The notes under the pieces: generated by a model
Databases searched by the model: none
What the model was told of the DNA's origin: nothing
What the model saw: the letters and a program-made list of their open reading frames with translations, nothing else
Program-made: the position numbers and the translations under genes
Shown: piece after piece, positions 5,296-11,820 of the stretch
Numbering within the stretch: position 1 is the first letter of the stretch
How the letters are laid out: each line of letters opens with the position of its first letter
Origin: Planctomycetota bacterium
Lineage (GTDB): Bacteria > Planctomycetota > Phycisphaerae > Sedimentisphaerales > Anaerobacaceae
Reading direction: 5' to 3'
Assembly (NCBI GenBank): GCA_017885385.1
Contig: JAFNGF010000156.1
Location: forward strand, 7,647 to 22,170
Length of the DNA stretch: 14,524 bases

Positions 5296-5793
5296 CTACC
5301 TCTGGTCATCAATTACAGAAATCGAAAATTTAATTCCCAAGCGCCTGATTAACTCAAAATCATCGATCCATTCAATACCCATAGCTTTACAGACATTAGG
5401 AATTTTTATTCTTTTGGTTGAGTGTGTTTCAAATTTCTCTTTTGTAACAACAACAGCATTTTCAGCCATTGCATGTGCGATAACCCAAGGATCGGCCATT
5501 GACCTGAATTTAGAACTATCTACCAATCTTCGATGAGCTTCCGTTTCAAATATCCGCTTGAGGCAATCTTGAACATCATCATTAATCGCCCGGAACAAAT
5601 GATCACGTGATGATATCCATTGATATAAATTATCATCTTTTTTGGCAATATCTGTCTTTACTAATTCAGTCGCAAAAATGATACCGTCTTTAGCTAATTC
5701 ATCGAGCTTGTCCCAGTAGTCAGAACAGATTTCAAACGCATAGTATTTGTTCCAAGCTTCGATGAAAACATTAGTGTCAAGGCTATATATCAT
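5296..5793 (-). CDS. DUF4411-type PIN-domain protein (probable toxin)
   Basis: A 165-aa protein that begins MIYSLDTNVFIEAW, the classic first PIN strand with the catalytic aspartate at residue 6. It also has ATELVKTDI around 41-49 (acidic residue E43) and MADPWVIAHAMAEN around 99-112 (D101). It ends with a KIPNVCKAMGI-type segment typical of DUF4411 proteins, which are VapC-like toxins or RNases. The start is the ATG at 5791-5793: it overlaps the stop of the upstream gene as ATGA and follows GGAGAGG, which favours it over an in-frame ATG at 5806-5808. It is the second gene of a two-gene operon with the HTH-ImmA gene. The region is AT-rich compared with its flanks, which suggests acquisition. 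Toxicity is inferred, not shown. Confidence 0.85.
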   Translation of the reverse strand: MIYSLDTNVFIEAWNKYYAFEICSDYWDKLDELAKDGIIFATELVKTDIAKKDDNLYQWISSRDHLFRAINDDVQDCLKRIFETEAHRRLVDSSKFRSMADPWVIAHAMAENAVVVTKEKFETHSTKRIKIPNVCKAMGIEWIDDFELIRRLGIKFSISVIDDQR

Positions 5794-7007
5794 CTTGCCT
5801 CTCCCCATCGTGGAAATGGCAAGCCAACAAATCGAGCAACTTTAGGAAGGAAGTTTAGCTTAATCTCAAGAAGACCAGATGTCTCACTGCCTGATATTTC
5901 TCCACTTTTATAAGCGCTCAGAATAATTCGAGTAAAAGCTATGCCATTATTCATTAGTTTAATTCTATGAGGATCAGGAAAACCTTCTCTTTTTTCTCTC
6001 TCTTTTTTTTCTCTTTCTTTGAGGTCCATCAATTCTTTTCTAAATACTTTTACTAATTCTAAGTATTTACTTTGTGTAATTATACGTTGGTCTAAAAGCT
6101 TACGGGCAACAACCTCTCTGCTTACTTTGAAATATATAGAAAGTGAATTGATTTTTTCCAAAAGTGGTTTCTCTTTATGTTCAACTTGCCATCGTTTTGC
6201 AAAGAGATTTTCAGGTACAAGCATCTCCGCCGAGACTCTATTGCAAAAAATTTCAATTCTTTCAGTATCTGATGTAGGTCTTATTATTGGCTCCCGGTTA
6301 GAAAGACCTGGTTCGTTTATCCAAAGATGAACCAGTTCGTGTGCAAGAGTAAAAAGTTGAGCAGCTTTTGCATCTTGAGCATTAATAAAGATAAATGGTG
6401 CATAATTATCCGCAAGTACAAACCCCCTTGCTTCTTCTACATGAATTTTTTCCCATCTTAAATTACCTCCTTGACATACAAAAATGCTATTTTCTTCAAC
6501 GTGACCTATCCACAGTTGCAAAGCCTCTTCCCTCGTCCTACAGGAAATAATTTTGCTGGTTTCAATACCAAGCTTTTTACGGATTTTTTCTGCCAATTCA
6601 ATCGGAGTGTCACTTAGGGATCCAGACCCTATGAAATCAAGCGGCTCGTACTCTTCCGTTTCTAAAAACTCACTTAGCCACTGCTGACGGCTTTGGAGTC
6701 TTCTTATTAAAAAAGACAATTCCGGGCTATATTCTTCTGGTACACCTTGCGGAAGTGTGCGAAAATCTCTTAGGGTATCGAAGTCTTTGGGGGGTTCAGG
6801 AAGAAAAAACACTGATAAGGGTCTCTTATAGACCTTTGATGCCAAACATGCCTGAGCAAGTGTTGGCTTTAACTCTCCCGTCTCCCATGCTCTTATTTCC
6901 TCGGGTGATCTGCCAATTTTTCTGGCTGCATCCTCAAGACTATAACCCGATTTTTCCCGGGTCCATTCCATCACTTTGGGAGTAATTTTGGCTTTTATTC
7001 GCTCCAT
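5790..7007 (-). CDS. HTH (XRE) - ImmA/IrrE metallopeptidase, probable antitoxin/regulator
   Basis: A 405-aa protein with two clear parts. Residues about 10-65 form an XRE-like helix-turn-helix (SGYSLEDAARKIGRSPEEIRAW). Residues about 200-265 hold an ImmA/IrrE (COG2856) zinc peptidase core with HELVH at 223-227, followed by IEIFCNRVSAEMLVP, which supplies the third ligand glutamate. Such proteins regulate mobile elements and often pair with a small toxin gene. Here it directly precedes and overlaps a DUF4411 PIN gene, a recurrent pairing. Initiation at the ATG at 7005-7007 lacks a strong Shine-Dalgarno. The C-terminal ~100 residues contain a lysine/glutamate-rich stretch (DLKEREKKEREKREG) that may be helical. 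Base composition is lower in GC than the neighbouring housekeeping genes. Confidence 0.88.
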   Translation of the reverse strand: MERIKAKITPKVMEWTREKSGYSLEDAARKIGRSPEEIRAWETGELKPTLAQACLASKVYKRPLSVFFLPEPPKDFDTLRDFRTLPQGVPEEYSPELSFLIRRLQSRQQWLSEFLETEEYEPLDFIGSGSLSDTPIELAEKIRKKLGIETSKIISCRTREEALQLWIGHVEENSIFVCQGGNLRWEKIHVEEARGFVLADNYAPFIFINAQDAKAAQLFTLAHELVHLWINEPGLSNREPIIRPTSDTERIEIFCNRVSAEMLVPENLFAKRWQVEHKEKPLLEKINSLSIYFKVSREVVARKLLDQRIITQSKYLELVKVFRKELMDLKEREKKEREKREGFPDPHRIKLMNNGIAFTRIILSAYKSGEISGSETSGLLEIKLNFLPKVARFVGLPFPRWGEAR

Positions 7008-7049
7008 ATCTATTCAACGCCGAGGATCTTATATACACGTCTCATTTTT

Positions 7050-7080
7050 CAGAAATATTTATTAAATTATACACTTTCTG
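7050..7080. promoter_or_regulatory. Possible operator: inverted repeat across the -10 box
   Basis: CAGAAA (7050-7055) and TTTCTG (7075-7080) are exact inverted arms 19 bp apart that bracket the TATAAT of the HTH-ImmA promoter. A binding site for the operon's own helix-turn-helix protein would be expected here. The arms are short and the surroundings AT-rich, so chance is possible. Confidence 0.35.
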
Positions 7081-7094
7081 GAGAAAACTACCAA
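7066..7094 (-). promoter_or_regulatory. Promoter of the HTH-ImmA / PIN operon
   Basis: On the minus strand: TTGGTA (7089-7094), a 17-bp spacer and a perfect TATAAT (7066-7071). The expected start of transcription is near 7058, so the leader is about 50 nt. Confidence 0.6.
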
Positions 7095-7170
7095 ATTTGT
7101 CTTACCCACCTTTGAGTTATTTATTCAGTAGAGAGTATGTTTCAAACCCGCAATTCCCGGCAAACAGATT

Positions 7171-7275
7171 CGTCGCTCGTATATCGTATATCGTCGTTCG
7201 TATCTCGTCCGTCATCTGTCGTCTGTAATCTGCTTTCCGTCCTCCGTCTTCTGTCATCTGTTTTCTGTCCTCTAC
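7171..7275. repeat. Degenerate tandem array of fifteen 7-bp units
   Basis: The 365-bp gap between the HTH-ImmA gene and glyA holds, after the promoter region, an array with strict 7-bp spacing: CGTCGCT, CGTATAT, CGTATAT, CGTCGTT, CGTATCT, CGTCCGT, CATCTGT, CGTCTGT, AATCTGC, TTTCCGT, CCTCCGT, CTTCTGT, CATCTGT, TTTCTGT, CCTCTAC. Unit content drifts from CGTATAT at the left to CTTCTGT-like at the right. The strand is pyrimidine-rich. No protein is likely, because a 7-bp period changes reading frame with each unit. Confidence 0.75.
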
Positions 7276-7297
7276 CGGCACCGCAGGCCTGTCCCCT

Positions 7298-7336
7298 CGG
7301 CTCTACTCGGGGCAAGCTCTGAGCCGGGTCAAAGGA
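7298..7336. repeat. Palindromic and dispersed-repeat fragments downstream of glyA
   Basis: CGGCTC (7298-7303) and GAGCCG (7321-7326) are inverted arms, and 7317-7336 matches 4712-4731 in reverse orientation at 17 of 20 positions. The following CGCTCGCTTACGCTCGCGG (from 7354) is another motif of the dispersed-repeat type and runs up to the glyA stop codon. No T-run follows on the minus strand, so no intrinsic terminator for glyA was found. Confidence 0.45.
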
Positions 7337-7372
7337 TGTGCTGGCTAAACGTCCGCTCGCTTACGCTCGCGG

Positions 7373-8647
7373 CTATAGCTTGGATGCGTTCTTATTCGGT
7401 ACGATAAAATGGTCCGGCACAGGAAATTGTGAGCACAAAAGCAACGCTTCTTTGGCAACATCCTCGATTACCGACTCATCGTCAATGTTCTCCACGACCC
7501 TGTTTATGAGCGTAGCTATCTGTCGGACCTCCGGCTCTTTCATACCTCGCGTGGTAATGGCCGGCGTGCCTATGCGCAAGCCGCTCGGATTGGCCGGCGG
7601 AGCAGGATCGCTCGGTATGGTGTTGTAATTGGTGACGATTCTGGCTCTATCCAGAGCCTTTGCCAGTTTTTTGCCTGGGACATTTTTATTCCGCAAATCG
7701 ATGAGGAGCAAATGATTGTCCGTCCCGCCGGTTACGAGGTTGAATCCATACTCCAGGAGCTTTTCCGCGAGGGCTCTTGCATTTTTAACTATCTGCTTTG
7801 CGTAGGCAACAAACTCCGGGGTGTTGGCTTCAGCCATAGCTACGGCCACGGCGGTCAGTGTGTGCATGTGTGGGCCGCCCTGCAAGCCGGGGAAGACCGA
7901 TCTATCGACGTTTTCCGCGTGCTCCTTTTTGCACAGCAGCATTCCGCCGCGAGGCCCGCGCAAGGTTTTGTGCGTGGTCGTAGAGACTATATCGGCGTAT
8001 GGCACAGGACTTTTATGGATGCCGGCGACGACCAGGCCCGCAACGTGCGCTATGTCGCTAACGTGGTAGGCACCTACGGCCTTGGCGATCTGGCCGAATA
8101 TTTCGAAATCAATCTCTCGCGGATAGGCGGTCGCGCCGGAAATGATTATCTTTGGACGATGCTTTTTTGCCAACGCTTCAATTTGGTCAAAGTCCAATCT
8201 GCCTGTCTGAGGGTTCACCGGATAGAGCACCGACTTGTAGAATCTGCTGGTGTGAGAAACCGTCCATCCGTGGGTCAGATGGCCGCCGTCAACAAGGGAC
8301 ATGCCCATAATGGTATCGCCGGGGTTCACCAGGGCCGCGTATGCAGCCAGGTTGGCGACTGAACCCGAATAAGGCTGGACGTTTGCGTGGTCGGCCTTGA
8401 AAAGTTTCTTCGCCCTTTCCTGGGCTATTCTCTCGATAAGGTCGGTTACCTGCTGCCCCTCATAATATCTGCGACCGGGGTAGCCTTCGGAATACTTGTT
8501 AGTCAAGCAGCTGCCGCTGGCCTGCATGACGGCTTTGGACACGTAGTTCTCCGACGGGATGAGCCTGATTGCACCGCTCTGGCGTGTTTCCTCTTGTCGT
8601 ATAAGCTCGTAAATCTGGGGATCGTATAACTCTAACGCCGTTACCAT
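7373..8647 (-). CDS. glyA: Serine hydroxymethyltransferase
   Basis: A 424-aa PLP enzyme that interconverts serine and glycine with tetrahydrofolate, the main source of one-carbon units, in the cytoplasm. Diagnostic motifs are present along the whole length: IRLIPSENYVSKAV, TNKYSEGYPGRRYYEG, NVQPYSGSVANLAAY, SGATAYPREIDF, SDIAHVAGLVVAG (D198 and H201) and the PLP-lysine motif STTTHKTLRGPRGG (K227). The length is normal for bacterial GlyA. The ATG at 8645-8647 is chosen because ACGGAGAG sits about 6 nt upstream and the protein then begins just before the usual DPQIYELI helix. An in-frame start 19 codons upstream lies in the promoter/leader. The stop codon falls at the edge of a repeat-like sequence, so the last few residues (NKNASKL) may be locally derived. 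Confidence 0.97.
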   Translation of the reverse strand: MVTALELYDPQIYELIRQEETRQSGAIRLIPSENYVSKAVMQASGSCLTNKYSEGYPGRRYYEGQQVTDLIERIAQERAKKLFKADHANVQPYSGSVANLAAYAALVNPGDTIMGMSLVDGGHLTHGWTVSHTSRFYKSVLYPVNPQTGRLDFDQIEALAKKHRPKIIISGATAYPREIDFEIFGQIAKAVGAYHVSDIAHVAGLVVAGIHKSPVPYADIVSTTTHKTLRGPRGGMLLCKKEHAENVDRSVFPGLQGGPHMHTLTAVAVAMAEANTPEFVAYAKQIVKNARALAEKLLEYGFNLVTGGTDNHLLLIDLRNKNVPGKKLAKALDRARIVTNYNTIPSDPAPPANPSGLRIGTPAITTRGMKEPEVRQIATLINRVVENIDDESVIEDVAKEALLLCSQFPVPDHFIVPNKNASKL

Positions 8648-8694
8648 TTCAACTCTCCGTAAACCTTGCGTTACGTTTTGTCTATGCGGTATGG

Positions 8695-8723
8695 TATATA
8701 CCACGGCTCGGTTTTTTCTACAA
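8695..8723 (-). promoter_or_regulatory. Probable glyA promoter
   Basis: On the minus strand: TTGTAG (8718-8723), a 17-bp spacer and TATATA (8695-8700). The -10 box lies inside the perfect 10-bp palindrome GGTATATACC (8693-8702), which could be a regulator site. The leader would be about 40 nt, too short for a glycine riboswitch. Confidence 0.5.
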
Positions 8724-8734
8724 GGATTTATTCG

Positions 8735-8762
8735 TTGACAAACCTAAGCCGAACATTACGAT
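8735..8762 (+). promoter_or_regulatory. Probable promoter of the TPR gene (divergent from glyA)
   Basis: A perfect TTGACA (8735-8740), a 16-bp spacer and TACGAT (8757-8762). Transcription would start near 8769, about 37 nt before the ATG at 8806. It is back-to-back with the glyA promoter, and the two -35 boxes are only 11 bp apart. Confidence 0.55.
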
Positions 8763-8805
8763 AGCCGGCGCAAGTAGTGTATGGAAGAAGTATCTGATAG
8801 GCCTT

Positions 8806-10206
8806 ATGCCAGAAGAAGATAACGCCCAGGCAGCAGATAAGGCTCGGGCCTTTTTTGAAAAAGCCCGGGAGATAACCGAGACAGGTAATCTCGATTATGT
8901 GATCGACCTGTACCTTGAAGGTCTGCGCTACGCCCCTGACGCGGTCGAACAGGGACATCTGCCGCTTTGCGAGCTGGCTCTACAGCGACATGGAAAGGGC
9001 GGCAAAAAGCCCTCGGTGATGGAGAAAATGAAGCGGCTAAGGGGTAAGACTCCGCTGGAGCAAATGCTTAACGCTGAATATCTCTTTGCCAAAGACCCGC
9101 AGCATCTGCCCTATGCTGAGGCAATGCTAAGGGCGGCGGCCGCAGGCGGCTATAAAAGAACCGCAAGCTGGATCGCAAATCTTATATTTCAGACCAACAA
9201 TGCTGCACAGAAACCGTCCGCCCAGACGTATATCCTCCTGAAGGATTCGTACGCAGCGCTGGGGGAATTCGATAAGGCGGTTGTAGCATGTCAGCGGGCC
9301 TGCAAACTCAGGCCTAATGACGCAGACTTGGCTGACGAGTTCAAGAACCTCTCTGCAGAACTGACAATGGCCAAGGGTAGATACGACAAAGAAGGAGACT
9401 TCAGAAACTCCATCAAAGACCGCGAGACCCAGGAAAGTCTTCAAGGTCAGTACCGCGTCGTTCAGACCGAGGATTATCGCCAGGCGGCTGTCGAGCGGGC
9501 CAGAAAAGACTTTGCCCGAGATCCAAGCCTGTCACGGAATATCTACGATTTGGCCCAGGCATTGTCGGCTCTGCGAACCGACGAGGCAGAGAATGAGGCG
9601 ATCCAATTGCTGGAGAACGCTTATAAAACCAAGCAGGATTTCAGTTTCAAGCAGCGTGCCGGCCAGATAAAAATAAAACAGCTCCAGCGCAAAATAAGGA
9701 AGACCAAAGCTGCTGTCGAGGCTAACCCGGATGATGCTCAAGCCAAGTCCGCTCTGGCAGAGCTGTCGGCACAGCTAAACCACTTTGAGCTGGAGCACTT
9801 CCGCCTCAGCGTGCAGAACTATCCTACCGACCTGCCGGCCAAGTATGAGTACGCCGTTCGTTTGATGCAGAACAAGCAATACAACGAAGCGATACCTTTA
9901 CTCCAAGACGCCCAGAAAGATCCAAGACGCAAGATCTCAGCGATGAATAAGATAGGCCTGTGCTTTTTTCTGAAGGGCTGGCTTACAGATGCAATAGATG
10001 TTTTCAACGAGGCGATAGAATCCCATGAGATAAAAGACGACGACGTAGCCAAGGAATTGCGATACAATCTGGCCCGCGCGTACGAAGAGCATGGCCAGAA
10101 GGAAAAGGCACTGGAGCTTTATCGCAAAATCGCTCAAGTTGATTTTGCCTACAAGGATGCCAGCCAGCGAGTCGATAAACTGCGCGAAAGTGGAAAAGAG
10201 ACCTGA
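8806..10206 (+). CDS. Tetratricopeptide-repeat protein, planctomycete-type
   Basis: A 466-aa cytoplasmic-looking protein without signal peptide or membrane segment. TPR-like helical pairs are visible at the N-terminus (AFFEKAREITETGNLDYVID), around 147-165 (SYAALGEFDKAVVACQRAC) and near the C-terminus (MNKIGLCFFLKGWLTDAID; RYNLARAYEEHGQKEKALEL). The middle (roughly 270-330) is a charged, probably coiled-coil stretch (KQRAGQIKIKQLQRKIRKTK). I recall close relatives (for example the LSAELTMAKGRYDKEGDFR segment) as common in Phycisphaerae, but no function is established; a scaffold role is the general expectation. The ATG at 8806 has only a weak AGG upstream. The next gene starts 2 bp after its stop, so the two are probably co-transcribed. 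Confidence 0.88.
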   Translation: MPEEDNAQAADKARAFFEKAREITETGNLDYVIDLYLEGLRYAPDAVEQGHLPLCELALQRHGKGGKKPSVMEKMKRLRGKTPLEQMLNAEYLFAKDPQHLPYAEAMLRAAAAGGYKRTASWIANLIFQTNNAAQKPSAQTYILLKDSYAALGEFDKAVVACQRACKLRPNDADLADEFKNLSAELTMAKGRYDKEGDFRNSIKDRETQESLQGQYRVVQTEDYRQAAVERARKDFARDPSLSRNIYDLAQALSALRTDEAENEAIQLLENAYKTKQDFSFKQRAGQIKIKQLQRKIRKTKAAVEANPDDAQAKSALAELSAQLNHFELEHFRLSVQNYPTDLPAKYEYAVRLMQNKQYNEAIPLLQDAQKDPRRKISAMNKIGLCFFLKGWLTDAIDVFNEAIESHEIKDDDVAKELRYNLARAYEEHGQKEKALELYRKIAQVDFAYKDASQRVDKLRESGKET

Positions 10207-10208
10207 AA

Positions 10209-11408
10209 ATGGCAGATATTCTTACAAAAGAAAGTCCCTTTACGCCAGGAAAGCCCGTTCAACCCGAGTATTTTGTAGCTCGAACAAAAGAGATACAACG
10301 CATAGAAAGAGCCGTTAGGCAAACCATTTCTGGGAGGAATGAGAATATATTCATCAGTGGACAGCGCGGCATCGGAAAAAGTTCTCTTGCGGGATTTGTT
10401 AGATCCCTTGCAGAGAAGGAATACAGTCTCGTCGGAAGTCACTGCCATTTGGGTGGGATCAACAACTTAGAAGATATGATGGGAGCAATTTTCCAGAGAC
10501 TTTTGCAGGACTGCACAGATAAATCCTTATTTGACAAGTTAAAAAAGGGATTTAGTAATTACATAAAAGGAGTGACACTCTTTGGTGTGGAAGTTGAATT
10601 TACAAAAGATAAAAGGGAGTTACAAACATTAGTAAACAATTTTATTCCGATTCTAAGAAAGATAACTGACGAGGTCAAAGACAGTGGAAAGAAAGGATTG
10701 CTTCTCATATTAGATGACCTCAATGGCCTCACCGACATTCCACAGTTTTCTCCGTTTCTCAAAAGTTTTGTTGATGAGCTAGCAACTTCGGGTAAGTCAT
10801 TGCCGATTCTTCTGGTTCTCGTCGGGCTACCAGAAAGAAGGGATGAGATGATAAAACATCAGCCCTCAGTGGCGAGGATTTTTGATATTATCGACCTGCC
10901 TCTTATGGATGAAAGTGAATCCAGAGAGTTCTTCGGGAAGACTTTTGCAGAAGAATCGATTACTGTGGCGAATGAGGCGCTATCTCTTATGGTCCAACTG
11001 TCAGGCGGGTATCCAATGCTCATGCACGAAGTCGGTGATGCGGTTTTCTGGCAGGACACAGATAACAATATTGATCGCGGTGATGCGAAGCAGGGCATAG
11101 AGGAGGCCGCGAGGACTGTCGGCAAGAAATACATCGACCCACAGATATCTAGAGTGTTGAGAAGTAAGACGTATTCTTCTATTCTCTGGCGAATAGGTAA
11201 GAAACTTCCTATAGGTGGACCTTTCAAACGGCAAGACCTTCTTAAGGAAATACCGGCAGACGAACAGAAAAACTTGGACAATTTTCTTAATAGAATAAAA
11301 AAACTTGGGATTGTTGACGACGCGGAGGTTAAGGGTGAGTATAGATTTGTGAATCCCCTTTTTCATCTGTACGTTTGGTATGAGGCCAAGGGTAAAGCCC
11401 TAACATAA
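10209..11408 (+). CDS. AAA/STAND-like ATPase, archaeal-ATPase/Orc1-Cdc6-like type
   Basis: A 399-aa P-loop protein. Walker A is GQRGIGKS (residues 51-58) and Walker B is LLLILDD (about 164-170). A sensor-like strand SLPILLVLVGLPER follows at about 197-210. The N-terminal PFTPGKPVQPEYFVART(KE) lead-in is typical of AAA_16/archaeal-ATPase proteins. The region after about 300 (SSILWRIGKKLPIGGPFKRQDLLKEI...) looks like a winged helix. Such stand-alone ATPases are found in regulatory and some defence contexts, but no specific role can be assigned. It starts 2 bp after the TPR stop, with GGAAAAGAG as weak Shine-Dalgarno. Its base composition is more AT-rich than the TPR, rpsT and rnr genes on either side, suggesting a later insertion into a conserved neighbourhood. 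Confidence 0.85.
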   Translation: MADILTKESPFTPGKPVQPEYFVARTKEIQRIERAVRQTISGRNENIFISGQRGIGKSSLAGFVRSLAEKEYSLVGSHCHLGGINNLEDMMGAIFQRLLQDCTDKSLFDKLKKGFSNYIKGVTLFGVEVEFTKDKRELQTLVNNFIPILRKITDEVKDSGKKGLLLILDDLNGLTDIPQFSPFLKSFVDELATSGKSLPILLVLVGLPERRDEMIKHQPSVARIFDIIDLPLMDESESREFFGKTFAEESITVANEALSLMVQLSGGYPMLMHEVGDAVFWQDTDNNIDRGDAKQGIEEAARTVGKKYIDPQISRVLRSKTYSSILWRIGKKLPIGGPFKRQDLLKEIPADEQKNLDNFLNRIKKLGIVDDAEVKGEYRFVNPLFHLYVWYEAKGKALT

Positions 11409-11470
11409 TTGCTCGAGGATTTAGGTAGCCTTTATCCGAAATCTATATACCGATTTAGTAGGAGACCAAA

Positions 11471-11764
11471 GTGGCACATTCGTTATCGGCAAAAAAGAGA
11501 GTCAGACAAAACGTGAAAAGAAGGCTGATCAATCGCGCACGGAAAAGTCAGGTGAAAACCCAAATCAAGCGTTTTGAGACCGCACTGAGCAGCGCAAGCA
11601 TCGAAGCAGCGAGCGAACAGTACCGGCTTGTAGCCCAGAAGCTGGACAAGGTTGCTGCCACCAGCACCATGCATAAGAAAACCGCTGCCCGAAAGAAATC
11701 ACGCCTTGCCAAAAGACTGAATAGCCTCAAGGCAAAGGCGACACAGCAGCCTCAACCGTCGTGA
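11471..11764 (+). CDS. rpsT: 30S ribosomal protein S20
   Basis: A 97-aa, very basic protein starting MAHSLSAKKRVRQNVKRRLINRARKS, the standard S20 N-terminus. It has the late TMHKKTAARKKSRLAKRLN motif that contacts 16S rRNA. The length is slightly above the usual 85-90 because of a polar tail (KATQQPQPS). It starts at GTG 11471, with AGGAG at 11460-11464. The 62-bp gap after the ATPase gene may carry its own promoter, but no convincing -35 was found. It is followed at once by the RNase R gene, a plausible operon of translation and RNA turnover functions. Confidence 0.97.
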   Translation: MAHSLSAKKRVRQNVKRRLINRARKSQVKTQIKRFETALSSASIEAASEQYRLVAQKLDKVAATSTMHKKTAARKKSRLAKRLNSLKAKATQQPQPS

Positions 11765-11820
11765 ACCGCCAACGGTCGGTAACAATAAAAACACGCTGCA
11801 CGAGATGCACCTCATTACAA

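Noticed and set aside
7171..7275. Heptamer array considered as a CRISPR array
   Set aside because: Units are 7 bp and contiguous; there are no 25-40-bp identical repeats with unique spacers and no cas genes nearby.
7373..7393. GlyA C-terminus ending in SKL, resembling a peroxisomal targeting signal
   Set aside because: The organism is bacterial; the tail probably reflects where the stop falls at a repeat boundary.
7712..8362. A 216-codon plus-strand ORF inside glyA
   Set aside because: It is the antisense shadow of a fully conserved GlyA; its start has no Shine-Dalgarno and the product resembles nothing.
8648..8700. Glycine riboswitch upstream of glyA
   Set aside because: The predicted leader is only about 40 nt and shows no aptamer-like architecture.
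8728..8958. 76-codon minus-strand ORF between glyA and the TPR gene
   Set aside because: It lies across the divergent promoters and antisense to the TPR N-terminus, with no family features.
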